Shown here one piece after another: positions 22,768-34,437 of a stretch of 64,000 bases of DNA. The stretch lies in assembly GCA_900169235.1 (NCBI GenBank), contig FWCC01000457.1, forward strand, positions 50,387 to 114,386, read 5' to 3'. Source of the DNA: Zarea fungicola. Lineage: Eukaryota; Ascomycota; Sordariomycetes; Hypocreales; Cordycipitaceae. A program made the position numbers and the translations under genes. Position 1 is the first letter of the stretch, and every line of letters starts with the position of its first letter. A model generated the notes under the pieces. That model was not told the DNA's origin, made no database searches, and saw only the letters and a program-made list of their open reading frames with translations.

Positions 22768-24087
22768 CTACTCTTTCTCGGCGCCTTGGTACATCCACTT
22801 GGCCGGGTCAAAAACAACTTCAAACTCGGTACCCTCAAATGTACCAATAGAGCAGCACACATCATGAAATCCTTCTAGCCCAGTCACTGGCAAGTCCTGA
22901 TCCGCATCCGTCTCCTCATGCAAATTCCAGCTCCCCGCTTCCATGCCATTTCGCGTGAAGAAGATTTGTACATGGCCCTTGTGCGCCTGCCCAGAGGCAC
23001 GCGAGGGCGAGAACCTCATACCCAGCCCATACGTCTCACCCTTGCGAAACTCAGACGTAAAGTCCTTGCCGCCCCAACGGTCATTGATGTACTTGTGCCC
23101 GTCGTCACCATGGACACCTAGCGAGCCGCGGTGCCACCCGGGGAGGCGGAAGGACGGATACGGAAGAGCAGAGAATCCGAGTGCAATATTCACCGACGGA
23201 CTGGTGTGGCGAATCTTGACTTCGTAGTACACCGTCTTGACACGTCCCGTGCGCGTGGGGTCGTGCTGCGAGACAACGTACAGTGGTGGGTAGCTGATGA
23301 GCGAGCGGTCCAACGCATTGGCTGTGGTGCTGACATCCCAGTCGCCTGGACCAAGCCAGTTGAGGCGGCCGTTGAAGCCCATGGGCTCGATGAGACGGAA
23401 GTTGTGCGTGCGTAGGGCGTCTGCGCCGGCGTCGTCGAGAACCATTGGCTGTGATAGAGGGTATTGCTTGCACCAAGCCTCGCCGGCCTCGGCTTCCGCC
23501 TCGGTCGAGTTGTGCGCGGGCGAGCGATCATAGCCGCTGAAGAGCGCAGGTGGTGGCGGGAACAAGGACGTGTCAGGCACGGCAGCCTCCCAGTTGTGCT
23601 GCTGTGCCTGGGTTTGGTTGTTGTCCTTGGGGGGCGCTATCCAGCTGCTGTTATGGGGCGGCGGTGGACCGGGAGGAGGTGCATAATCGTCCTGCGATTG
23701 CTGCTGCTGATGCTGCTGCTGATGCTGCTGGCTGTGTGATGGGGGAGGCCCAGGAGGAGAAGCATACTCCTGCTGCCGGTGTTGAGAATGAGGCGGCGGA
23801 GGCCCAGGCGGCGGTGCATATTGCTCCTGGTCCTGTCTCTGGCTGTGTGACGGAGGCGGCCCAGAAGGCGGCGCATACTGCTGCTGCTGCGCCGAGTCAT
23901 TGTTATAATTGGACGAAGAGCCGCCAGCATTGCTGGTGTTGTACGGGTTGTTGCTACCCAAGTTGCTCATCTTGTGTTCGTTGCTATAACGCTGAGGCGG
24001 TGGTTGGCTCTGATTTGGACTCTGGTAGTTCTGTGCAGGACGTGGTGGTGGATCGTCGGATCTCTCATTCTTTCCTCCGAAACACAT
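22768..24087 (-). CDS. SPRY-domain protein with Pro/Gln-rich repeats
   Basis: Single-exon frame, 439 aa from the ATG at 24087 (MCFGGKNERSDD). Open codons continue upstream to 24189, but without an ATG. Seen: a disordered N-terminal half with four imperfect copies of a Y-A-P-P-P-G-P-P-P-P-H-S-Q unit (about residues 71-83, 90-102, 108-120 and 135-146), separated by Gln-rich spacers. A conserved lead-in follows (about 220-265: GADALRTHNFRLI, RLNWLGPGDWDVSTT). Then comes a SPRY domain (about 285-430: YYEVKI, NIALGFSALPYP, LPGWHRGSLGVHGDDG, KGETYGLGM, IFFTRNG). The SPRY part resembles fungal Ssh4/Ear1-like proteins, but this one lacks their membrane anchor. SPRY domains bind protein partners; no partner can be named from sequence. 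A PPLY motif lies near 267-270. Confidence 0.88.
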   Translation of the reverse strand: MCFGGKNERSDDPPPRPAQNYQSPNQSQPPPQRYSNEHKMSNLGSNNPYNTSNAGGSSSNYNNDSAQQQQYAPPSGPPPSHSQRQDQEQYAPPPGPPPPHSQHRQQEYASPPGPPPSHSQQHQQQHQQQQSQDDYAPPPGPPPPHNSSWIAPPKDNNQTQAQQHNWEAAVPDTSLFPPPPALFSGYDRSPAHNSTEAEAEAGEAWCKQYPLSQPMVLDDAGADALRTHNFRLIEPMGFNGRLNWLGPGDWDVSTTANALDRSLISYPPLYVVSQHDPTRTGRVKTVYYEVKIRHTSPSVNIALGFSALPYPSFRLPGWHRGSLGVHGDDGHKYINDRWGGKDFTSEFRKGETYGLGMRFSPSRASGQAHKGHVQIFFTRNGMEAGSWNLHEETDADQDLPVTGLEGFHDVCCSIGTFEGTEFEVVFDPAKWMYQGAEKE

Positions 24088-24840
24088 TGTTGACAGGAAC
24101 GGGAAGGGTAGAGGACAGAGGTGCTCCCTTTTTGTAGTGTAAGTCTGCCGAGGCTGTGTGTGAGTGACAAGCTCTGATGTGGTGTTCAATGCAATTAGTG
24201 TGCTTACATGGTAGAAAAGGCCCTGTTTAGCTTTGATTGAATCGGGAAAGGATGGATAAATTGAAGTGGTGACGATGACAGATTGTAAGTGTGTTGCTTT
24301 GACTCGTTATTTAATTTATTCTCCAACAAACAATACCCTGGCCGGTAGCCACTGGTATTAATTACAGCGCAGGTCCCGCGGCAGAGGCCGCCTGGCAAAT
24401 AACTCTTTGTTACCAGGCTGCCTAGGGCATTGAGTGGCTGAGCTCTCACTGCCAAACGTACCCACTGGGCGTTGTATAAGTGCCTGCCTGCCAGGGCTGT
24501 GCAAGCATACTATTACAAACTACAAACTCAAATCAAAGGTAGCACGTGGCGGCAATCCAGAATGGTTTCAAATGATGCTGATAAGAATAATAATGATAAC
24601 AATGGTAAAATTGAGTTCCTATGTGTAGCTCAAATTGCATGAATAAAGAGAGTAGATTCCAAGAGGAAACCGTAGAATGAAAAGCTGTCCGCGTAGAGTG
24701 CCTACCAATGTGGGGCTGTGTACTTGGTTTGTCCAAAAAGTTTTGTCCATAAGTTTGTACATAAAGGTTTCTTTGCAGAGGACTTTACCCTCAGATTGAG
24801 TCCCTCGTCTCACGCCATGGCACCGTTGTCAATAATTTCT
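24088..24840. other. Intergenic between SPRY gene and vcx1
   Basis: Promoter side of the SPRY gene and 3' flank of vcx1. No supported gene; small overlapping open frames only. Confidence 0.55.
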
Positions 24841-27357
24841 TTAGCTACCCCAACTACTGGCCTCGGTGGGACTTGGGTAGAAGAATGCCACGACAGCAAT
24901 AATGACGTAAACGGCACACAAGAGTGCACCTTCAAGGTAGTTACTGCGACCGTCCAATACGAGAAAGTTGACAATAAACGTCGACACAAAGAGACAGACG
25001 GTCTCAAACAGCGTAAAGTAAAGCGTCATGTCGCGATCCATGGCCCAACCCAAAATGACAATCAGTGGCGTGACAAAGAGGGCAATCTGAATAGAGCTGC
25101 CGACAGCGACGCCAATAGCCAGATCCATCTTGTTCTTCATAGCCACCGTAATAGCAGTAACGTGCTCGGCCGCGTTGCCAACAATGGGCAGGATAATGAG
25201 ACCAATAAAGATTTCGCCGACGGCAGATGACTCTCCCGTGACGTCCTTGATCGAAGCAACCAGGAACTCGGCACAGGCCGCAACAAGACCAGTGGTGATT
25301 AAGAGCAAGATGATGGCGGCCCAACGAGTGAGACGGCCGTCATCGTCCACCTCGGCATCGCCAGCCGTCGGAACGGAGCCGGTGCGGAAGGTGGACAGAG
25401 ATGCCTGTGCAGGGAAAAAGCCACCTGGTGCGCGGATAAACTGCTGCTGGGCTTGCGAGAGCCTGTCAGGGAGCGAATTGGTTCGGCGAATGCCGTAACG
25501 CACACGTGGAACAGGGCCAGCAGTAGGAGCAGGAGCAGGAAACAGATCGGATACATCGGGTTTCTGGACAAAGACGGTGGGCGCAAGATTTCGGACCGAG
25601 ATGCTACGCAGAGCCTGGAAGGCGGGTCGTTTGACCGGGCCCTCTTCAGTTTCATCGGTGATGGTGGGCGCCTCAACATCGGTCTCCGGTTTATTGGGTC
25701 TTGCCTTCGGCAATGCAAAGTCGACGCGCTTGGGTTCATTGTGTCCATTCGTTGTAGAATCAGGGCCGTTCTCAGTGGGTTGGCCATCACCAGAGGGGTT
25801 CTCGTGGTGGCGCGAAAATTTGTGATGCTTTCTGCTAGAGCCATGTTTGCGGTGGCGGCGAAACTTGCCGCGTTTGTGCGACCTGTCATCCTCTTCAATT
25901 GCTTCTTCCATATTCTCGACAGAGGGCATTTTGGGGAAGAATGAGGGCTTGGCGCTGGAAACTTCGGAACGAGCATCCTCCTGAGGACTTGTGTTGTTCG
26001 TTCCAAAAGAGGAAGAGCGGCCATCTTTCTCATTCCCATCTTGTGAAGTGGACGACGACTTGGCGCGACGCTTGGAACGGAGTACCTTGCGCATCCTCTG
26101 GCGAACAGTATCTCTGGAACGACTCGAGTCGTCAGAGTCGGAGCTTGAAGAGGAGCTGTCATCAGAGGATGAATTAAGCCAGCCTGCAGCTGGGCCAGGG
26201 ATGGCCTCGGCATCAACAATGTGCTGGGGTGTGGACTCGTACATGTACGCATGGGACTTGAGCTGAAAAAGGAGGTACAGGACGTAAACAAGCAGCAGGA
26301 TGACACTGGTGCCACGGCTTATCTGGAGCGAGCGTTGGTTGGCGAGCGTTTCGTCTTTGAAAGATGCGTGAAAGGCCGTGGGAAGAACCAGACTAATGAC
26401 GCTTAGACTCAGAAGACAGGCGCTCATTTGAGTGACGGTGCTGTTGTAGACCTGCTCCCGGTAACGCAGGCCACCGAGAAAAAATCCCATACCAAGAATC
26501 AAGAGCAAATTGGCAAGGATGGAGCCGAGCAGGGAGGCTTGGACGATGCGAATCTCGTTCTTGGAGAGAGCGATGATGAAGATGATGAGCTCGACTGCGT
26601 TACCAAAGGTGATGTTGAGCAGAGCACCGAGAGCGTCTCCCATGTTACTAGCGACGGACTCGGTGGCGTGGCTCAGGAGGCCGGCAAGAGGAATGACGGC
26701 AATGCAGTTCATGGCAAAGATGATGCCGCCGTTGATGCCGGGGATGTTGGCAACGATGATGCCAACGGGGACAAAGACGAGGAGCAGGTTCATCCAGCTG
26801 TGGGTGGCGACAAGCCAAAACGTTCTGCGGGCCTCTTCCATGAAGGTTCGGCCCTTGCGAGGTGTGCTTTCATTGCTGCCCTCCTGGCCACCGAGAGAAT
26901 CACCAGTATTCAGTCGGTCAAGGTTTTTGAGGGCATGCTCCTCGAGGTCTATGACAGACCCCTGCACCTCGTCCTGCGGAGATGTGACGGCTGTGACACT
27001 GCCAGAGCCGCCATCGTAGCCGTTAATGACCTTGGCGGAGTTGTTTGTAGCCTTGTTGTTGTAGTTGTTGCGAGTGGCATGAGGACCGGTGATGGGGCTT
27101 GTAGCGGGACGTTCGAGTCCATACTTGTCTCCGGCCTGGACGGTGGAGGTTGAAGTAATGGCCTGGGGTTCAAGGCTGTTGGCGCTAGCCTTGGAAGAAG
27201 GAGCCGGCGCGTTGGTGCTTAGTTTGCTAGGCGACGGTTGGATGCGGTCAGGCTGTCGTTTCGAGGACAGGCGGCCGAGAAGTCCAGGGGGTTGGATAGT
27301 TGGAGAGCTAGACGGTTGGCCATCTATATCAGGAGGGACAGAAGAATCTTCCTTCAT
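24841..27357 (-). CDS. vcx1: Vacuolar Ca2+/H+ exchanger, CAX family (long-loop form)
   Basis: This protein moves Ca2+ into the vacuole in exchange for protons. It is a single uninterrupted frame of 838 aa from the ATG at 27357. Seen: a long hydrophilic N terminus (1-180), then a first block of membrane helices. The c-1 repeat GNAVELIIFIIALSKNEIR (about 252-270) has LLGSILANLLLILGMGF after it. A second helix block has the matching c-2 repeat GNAAEHVTAITVAMKNK and VGSSIQIALFVTPLIVILGW near the C terminus. The paired Glu-containing repeats are the ion-exchange sites of CAX proteins. Yeast Vcx1 is about 411 aa. The extra length here is the N terminus and a roughly 300-residue central loop with Ser/Asp clusters and a His/Arg/Lys-rich patch (RHRKHGSSRKHHKFSRHHE). 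The end is YPSPTEASSWGS. Confidence 0.93.
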   Translation of the reverse strand: MKEDSSVPPDIDGQPSSSPTIQPPGLLGRLSSKRQPDRIQPSPSKLSTNAPAPSSKASANSLEPQAITSTSTVQAGDKYGLERPATSPITGPHATRNNYNNKATNNSAKVINGYDGGSGSVTAVTSPQDEVQGSVIDLEEHALKNLDRLNTGDSLGGQEGSNESTPRKGRTFMEEARRTFWLVATHSWMNLLLVFVPVGIIVANIPGINGGIIFAMNCIAVIPLAGLLSHATESVASNMGDALGALLNITFGNAVELIIFIIALSKNEIRIVQASLLGSILANLLLILGMGFFLGGLRYREQVYNSTVTQMSACLLSLSVISLVLPTAFHASFKDETLANQRSLQISRGTSVILLLVYVLYLLFQLKSHAYMYESTPQHIVDAEAIPGPAAGWLNSSSDDSSSSSSDSDDSSRSRDTVRQRMRKVLRSKRRAKSSSTSQDGNEKDGRSSSFGTNNTSPQEDARSEVSSAKPSFFPKMPSVENMEEAIEEDDRSHKRGKFRRHRKHGSSRKHHKFSRHHENPSGDGQPTENGPDSTTNGHNEPKRVDFALPKARPNKPETDVEAPTITDETEEGPVKRPAFQALRSISVRNLAPTVFVQKPDVSDLFPAPAPTAGPVPRVRYGIRRTNSLPDRLSQAQQQFIRAPGGFFPAQASLSTFRTGSVPTAGDAEVDDDGRLTRWAAIILLLITTGLVAACAEFLVASIKDVTGESSAVGEIFIGLIILPIVGNAAEHVTAITVAMKNKMDLAIGVAVGSSIQIALFVTPLIVILGWAMDRDMTLYFTLFETVCLFVSTFIVNFLVLDGRSNYLEGALLCAVYVIIAVVAFFYPSPTEASSWGS

Positions 27358-30300
27358 CGAAGAGGTTTGGCTAGAAGTGGTCTGTACGCTTTTCCAGGAA
27401 GGGAGCGGTCGTGCAAGGTGTAAGGCGAGAGCTAAAGTCTACAAGCCTTTGACACTAAGAGGGAGAGGGAAAGAAAGAGACAGTTGTGGTTTCTATTAAA
27501 TGCCTATTAAAAAATGAAGCAGAATTGTTGCAATTGGGTTTACCAACAAGGGGAGTTGATGAAGAGGCAAAAGACGAGATAACGGGAAAGCAGCCTGGCG
27601 TGGGGGATCTATATAGGCGGCTTGGCGTGCTCGTGCCAGAGCTGTGAGGCTTGATTGATGACGGGTGGGCCCACTAGTTGGAAGACGGGGCCGCTAGGAC
27701 GAACAAACACGAAAGGCACTGGTAGTTAGTTGGTGGTAACTAGCAGACAGACGCGCTGGGCCGTCAGTTATCACCGAGCAATCAGTGAGCAACTGATGAG
27801 ACAGTGTCACAAAGGGCGTTTGCGTCTGTGCCGAATTGAAACACATGAAAAAGTTATTTAATGTAAATAATAAATTCAATAGCAAGTGCTTTAAAAACCA
27901 CAGCATTAACTCGACAATGAGTTTTTTTTTTTTTTTTCTTCAAGTCGGATTCCACGAGCTTCCAACTTTCATTTCTGCATCCGGCTAACACTTGCTTCTT
28001 GAGTCACACATAATTGGCCCGCCCTCCTCTCAAGGTGAGTATCCGGATTGTGGGCAAAGAAGATGACAGCGATCATGATGATGAACTGGGACACTAGTGG
28101 GTCGAATTTACTGGTAGTTACAGTACCAGTGCGTGGCAACGTGAGTAGTTCAAAGTCTGGTTGGGTGGCGCGCTAACAAAACAAGCCTAATTGCAAGTGT
28201 GGCTCTCCCCTGCTTTCTCCTGTGGCACCACTGCACAGCCTGGATTCTACCCAAAGAGGCATCCAAGACGTGACGTGCCACTGCTGAGCCACAAGGTACA
28301 GGTACAGTGGTCATGGGACCTAGTTCGTTTTTTTTTAAACTTGTATATCAGCTATCGCCTGGGCTGGTTATACAAATTTTAGCAAAGAAATATTGAGGCA
28401 AAAATATTCACAAGGATTACAAACTGGATGATTGGAACCCAGAAGTGTACTCGTCAGTGGTCGTGTCACTACCCAATCCCACCAAAGCGCTCAAACAGCC
28501 AGTGTCACCACCCCCTGTGGCCGTATGGGGGCCGTCTACGGCAGCACCGCTGTATTCCCAGCAGTGGCTCCTCCGTCGTAGCACGAGGAGCTCAGAGGCA
28601 TTACCAGTGAAATCATTCTCCAACGCCAAAGCTGTGAAAGAACATTATACCTCCTGCATATAGCTGGAATGTCTGATCCTGTTCAACTAAATTCCCTTCA
28701 CTCACGGTCACAGTTCCAGCCAGAGCCTGATGCCCGTAGAAAAAGGGAGGTCTTCTTCAAAGGGGCAGACAAGTGGAAGCCCAATGGAAGGCGGGCCTGT
28801 AACTCTTTGACCTTAATTTACACTCTTCTCACTGCCCCGAACGCCACTCGGCGCGCTAACTCCTTCACCAAAGCTTGTCTGTCCTTGTTGGTTACCTTAC
28901 AGGTAGAAACGGGGGCTTGGTGGAGATTGTGTGACGCTCTTCTACGTAATGCTAATGAGCCATGCCGCTCAGATGGACACTTCTATATTGATGCCGAGGC
29001 CGGTCCCGGTCTCACCTCACCTTGAAAGCTGTCATTCCCCCAAGCGGGTACCAAAAAACATGGCCGCTTCTTACACTGTAGAGCGTCTTAACAGTGGCCA
29101 GGTTTTTTGGTACTCGCTTGTCCCCTAACTAGTTAGATTTCTTCATCGACTTTCAGTACACTCCATGACATCCAGTGAAACGCACATCATCTCACAAATC
29201 CCGCGTCAATCCCGCATCCCACAGCAAACAGCAAGCATACTGCGCCACGCCCTAACGTGCCTACTTGCAACATACGTCACGACTACCTTGTTATCACACT
29301 TGAACACACACACACACACCCGAAGTAGCAACAGTCCGATCAGCATCATCGTTCACCATATGTATGCTAGTTAGTGAGGCTATTTAGCAGTTAGCTCTTC
29401 GGAACTAAAGATTCAACCCGAATTGCCTGACCAAGTTAGTATGTATCGAGGCACGGTGCTGCCCAACTTAAAATGCCGCCACCTTGTAATGCATGCATCA
29501 CCATTACCAGGCGGAACAACAGAACTTTCTGGGCCAGCCACACGTCCCGTCGCGCGCATCTCGCATCTGGCGAGGGAAACGCCACAGTTGGGAATGTCAG
29601 ATCTTGACTCCGTACCTTGTCCACAGTTTCATCCGGCAATAACCAGCCGAGACCCTTTTTTTTTTCTTTACACCAAAAGGAATTCCGCGCCGCACACGAC
29701 TTGTCTCGCCCTTGTCTGAAGCCAAGTCTCGTAGATTGCGTGCTTTGCCGAGTTAGAAATGGTAGTGTCTTGTCACATCTCGGATCATTCGGCACACACG
29801 TTACCGGGAATTCCAACAGTGTTTCATTCTGGTTTTCCGATAGAATCAATGAATGCAGCTATTTTCAACCCATCTACCCTCTTCTCTTTTTGTCCAGCGT
29901 TTACATCATGTTCTTCAAAGATGTAGGCACATGTCTACAGTACAGAATGATAAACCACAACCCAAAACAGGGAGCAAAAATCACTCTTCTCAAGCCAAAA
30001 CACGACACGAAAAAAATACAGCAGGCGAAAATAAAATAAAATCAGTTTCCTGGAAAGTTCCAATTCTGTATTGTATCATAAAGAGTTGACCCTATCGCAT
30101 CGCTAATGCTCACAATATTCTCAAAATCGGGTATAAAAGCCCGGCGCAAGTGCAAAAGACCAAAAGACAATTTGAATAACAAGAGCAACCGGGGAGAAAG
30201 CCAAAAACCGCCCAATCGTCTCTTCCTCAATATCCCTCTCTCATCATTTCACCGTACTTTCTCTTCTAATTTCTTTTCCTGTAGAAAATGAACAAGAGCA

Positions 30301-30997
30301 GCTGCAACAAAAACTAAAATTGCCAAACCCGGGGTGTGATGCTTGCTGGAGAGGCGAGGCCGTTAAATAGGGGGGAAACCAATTCAAATCAAAATAATAA
30401 TAATAAGCACAAAACATACCAGCGCCGTATTCCACGCAAGATGGCCATTCCCAAAAGTGTAATCTCAACCGGAAATTCTCTTCTGGTGTTTCCTGATCGT
30501 CACTTGTAATGTCTCCATTGTAGGAAAAAAAATCATGAGCAGAAAGAAAGAAAACATAGGAAATACAAAAAAAGAAACAACGAAAAAAAAGAGAAACTTC
30601 CAAATCAAAATCGAGTGAAAATGGCTGTTAGTAGGCTTCCAATCTCTTTTTCTTTCATTTCCACCACCGTTCATCATTACAGTTTCTGCAACGTGTACAC
30701 TCATGGCTCGTCAGCAGTTCCTCTGTCGTCAAGATTTCAAACTTTTGCCAGCATCGTACATTTGAGCCACCCAAGAGCATAAATTGGTACAGTATCCAAG
30801 GGTTTTGATACAATCTGCATCACTTCATGCCTTCTCCCTAGCCTTTTGCGAGCCCTGAATTATACGGCGAACCATATTGTAGAATTTTGACGATGTTGTG
30901 TCTTTTCGATTTGATGTTCGTGTTTTATCAGTGGCTGGGCTCTTGATCAGGCACTGGTAGTAATAGCTCAGGACTGCTTCGTATCTGAAGGTCTTCT
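27358..30997. other. Long intergenic region, vcx1 promoter and KIN4 3' flank
   Basis: 3.6 kb with no gene I can support. It contains a T15 run at about 27920, an (AC)n run at 29303-29319 and several A-rich stretches (30000-30600). An open frame at 28445-28663 is open on both strands and matches nothing I know. The 30.0-30.9 kb part may be KIN4 3' UTR. Confidence 0.5.
29303..29319. repeat. (AC)8 microsatellite
   Basis: A perfect AC dinucleotide run in the intergenic region. Confidence 0.85.
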
Positions 30998-33900
30998 TCA
31001 TTCGTCGCCACCTCTAGCCTTACCACGTCGTCGGAAAAAGTCCATGACACGTTTAGCTGCGCCGCTGCTACCCTCGTGAGTCTGGAATCCATCTTGCTCG
31101 TATGCATCCGTGAAACGCTTGTTATTCTTTTGGAGTACTCCACGCTGCGGATGACCAGCGCCACTCGTGCCCACTCGGCGGGTGTCGTAGATTTCTGGGC
31201 TATGTAAGCCCGCGCGGTACGATGCTACCTGCGGTTCTGTTGGTGGTCTGCGCATGTTCACCGCCGGGTCAGAAGCGCTGTAGTGCTGCGAACCCCGCCG
31301 AATGTATGCAGGGATTGCATCCGGCGCACGTCCATCTAGCTGTGCTGCTGGGTAGCGCAGTTGTCCGGGGTTCGCGGTTGCCGGTGGCTGCCTAGGTCTG
31401 TTGATATTGTTGTTGTTGGCAACGGCCATATCGTCAAAGAACGGCGAGCTGCCTCTGGCGTCACCGGGTGCAGTGAAACTCCTCAAATGCTCAGTACGGG
31501 GGTCCTGGATTGGCAAGTTGTTGTGGGATCCCGTGTCAGAGGGTGTAACATCTCCACCTTCCTTGCCCAGTCCAATCGCCTTTAAGGAAAATGATGCAGG
31601 AAGCAGAGAAAATCGGCGCTTGTCCTTCTTCTCTTCAGAGCCTTGTGAGGGTGCAATGCTGCCGCTGCGCTTCTTGCCCAGGCCAAGAGAGAATGACCGA
31701 CGGCCACCGGAGAGCTTGGAGTCCATAGAAGCTCTGCCGGGCTCCTCGACAGGCATGTTCTTGGCAATGCTGATGGGAGGATACTTCTTCTTCTCTGCCA
31801 TCTGTGGTCGTTCCGGACGCTGTTTGTTCTTCTTACCAAATACGGATCCACTGCGACCCAAGATCTTGTTTCCGAGATCACCAAGAGTACTTGAGCGCTT
31901 GTGGCCACGGACCTCGCCAACTGGACGGGGAGCATCATTGAAACCAGATACCCGAGCAAACTTCGGAGGTACCGTCATGCTATTGCGGTTCGACAGTTCG
32001 TCATCAGGATGAGGTGGTTGCTGGATGCGGCCCTGCGCGTTGGTATCGGCAACAGTGGGAGGAGCAGGCTGGCCATAATTAAGCACCCTCGATTGCAGGC
32101 CCATAGATCCGGTAGATTGCATGGAGCCACCAGTCTGAGGTCTTGCGCCCGAAGATCCACTGCCCAGGTAGGCATTCTCCGTCGTGCTTCGGCCGTCTCC
32201 AGCTTTGGACGGGTTGATGGATACGGGCGGTGCCCTTTGCTGCACAGGTCTCCCATATTTGTCTCTCGACACGGACTCCTCGGGCAGCGGCTTGTCGCGT
32301 GACGAGGCATAGGAGTTGTTGCCCGTGTCTCGGTCCTGCTCGTCAGCACCACGCTGCGTTTGCGTGATAGGTGCAACATATTCGACTTGTACAGTACGGC
32401 GCTTGGCATCCTTGGGCGTACGGCCGTCTGTAGGTGAATCAATCTTAGCATGCGCCTTGGAGAGACCACCAACGGCTGGGGCAGGAGATCGCTGTTTGGC
32501 AGCTTCGCGAACCGAGGCGCTACGCGTCATCATGGGTGCATCGAATTCCTCTGCACCAGTGCTGCCATTTTGCACATCAAGAGGTGATGTAGTCGAACTT
32601 GTAATAAACTCGACGACATGCGCGTACTCGCTGAGCCAGCTATGTCGGGCAACCTCGAAGAGATCAGCTCGCTTTCGGGGGTTGGGGACCAGGATTCGGC
32701 GGAGCAGGTCGCGTGCATGAGGAGTAACATATTCGGGGAATGTGAGCGGTGTTGTAACAATGTACTTGTATAGTAAGTTGATATTGTCGCCATCGGGGTT
32801 TGCGGGATCGTCATCAAATGGAAGGTATCCGGCCAACATGGCATACTGTGGTGGGTTAGCGCCAGAGAGTATAGAAGTACATGATAAGCCAACATACCAG
32901 AATAACACCACAACTCCAGACATCGACTTTACGACCAGTATAGAGAGAATCACTGACGACAAGCTCGGGTGCAGCATAGCATGGAGAGCCACAACTTGTC
33001 TGCATCAGATCACCCTTGCGCATACCATTGGTTCCAACTCTGTCGAGGCCCATGCGCTTAACCTGGTCGCGGTCCTGCAGGTTCAGTTCCTCTTCCTCAG
33101 TCAACTCTTCATGAGGATCAAATGTATTGGCAAAGCCAAAGTCAGTAATAATAATGTTGCGGTTGCTATCCAAGAGTAGGTTTTCCAGCTTGAGATCACG
33201 GTGGACAATGCCCTTTTTGTGTAAATAGCCGACGCCAGAGACAAGCTGAGCAAAGAGTCGCCGAGCCGAGCCATCTTTTAAATATCTGTGATTGAGAATA
33301 TAGTCAAAGAGCTCGCCGCCAGAAGCATATTCGAGGATGATGCCGATATATCGGTCCGTCTCGACCATGTCAAACAACCGGACAATGTTGGGATGGTGCA
33401 AGCCTCGGAGAATGGTAACCTCGCGACGAATTTTGGCTAGACGGGAGGGATTCCCACCCACTGTATCTCTCTTTATGAGCTTGATGGCAACCTAGTAGAG
33501 ATTTGTGTTAGCATTCGATGAATGAGGGACGAGAGGCGTAGATGATTGCCAAAATTCAGCATACCTGGACACTGCTGTCTTGTTTCCAGCCAAGCTTGAC
33601 TTTACCAAATTCACCTTCGCCGATAGTATTGCCCAGTATAAAGTCACCAAATTTCGACGTCTTATGAGTTCGCGGATGCTCCTGTCGCCTACGGTCCCCT
33701 CGACGGTCGTCTGGGGCCCCTGAAGGTACCGAGGGAGCCGGTGCGGCGTCATCTCTTAACGGGCTTTGGCGGTAGTGGACTTCTTGGGGGTTGGTAACGA
33801 TTCGACTCAGACCGTCGTCAGCGGTGGCACCACGCTTGGGTGTCTCAGTCTGATGTGTACGAATGGGCATGACGGTCTCTTGTTGGCGGCCATCGTGGGA

Positions 33901-34437
33901 GCCTGTTGACCTCAGCGCCTCCTGGTGGGCAATGTGTGAAGGCGGCGTACGTTTGGTCTTGGGCGAGTCGTAGTGGCCATTTGGATCGGGATAGCGGTGG
34001 TCGGCTCTGCCCGGGTCGGCGGCGTGGGAATGCCTCGAGGTCTCGGTGAGCTTATCAGGGGTATATCTGCGGGAAGAGCCGTTCTGGTGACTGGACGAGG
34101 TTCGCGGAGGCGCCGAGGGGGCCATGGCGGCGGAGGGTTCGGAGGAGACGTTGTGAGCACTGTTGTAATTGAAGGCAGCATTAGTGGCCGCACGGGCGGC
34201 GAGTGTGTTGGCAATGTCGTTGGGATGAGAAGTAGTGCCCCCCGAGCTGTTCTTGCGCGAAGGCGGGCGGCCAGAAGACTGGGATGCAGGTGAGATAGGC
34301 TGGGAGCTGTATGTTTCCCTGCTTGGGGATGCGTGCGCGGGCATGTATTGACGGCTGCTGGGCGATGAAGAATGCGGAGGAGGCGACGTGTGAGCGGTGG
34401 GCGGTTGATGGCGAGAGCTCTGTAGAGCAGCCGACAT
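30998..34437 (-). CDS. KIN4: Kin4-type serine/threonine protein kinase (CAMK-like)
   Basis: Three exons fit: 34437-33565, 33491-32898 and 32845-30998 (3315 nt, 1104 aa), with phase-0 GT-AG introns. Seen: a Ser/Pro-rich N terminus (1-260), then a full kinase domain. This has the Gly-rich loop IGEGEFGKVKLGW (about 273-285), VAIK (K295), HRDLKLEN (D390), DFGFAN (D408) and TSCGSPCYAAPE (456-467). The HRD, DFG and APE motifs are intact. The activation segment carries an extra acidic/basic stretch of about 40 residues between DFG and TSCGSP. A long basic, Ser-rich tail ends in FFRRRGKARGGDE. The CGSPCYAAPE signature and overall layout match fungal Kin4 kinases. In yeast Kin4 delays mitotic exit when the spindle is misplaced; that role here is inferred. 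The ATG at 34437 follows an upstream frame without ATG. Confidence 0.9.

Noticed and set aside
25299..26315. Minus-strand frame (338 codons) within vcx1
   Set aside because: Same strand but shifted frame over the low-complexity loop of vcx1; Ser/Arg/Pro-rich shadow.
28445..29025. Open frames 28445-28663 and 28669-29025
   Set aside because: Open on both strands, composition not clearly coding, no family match and no splice partner.
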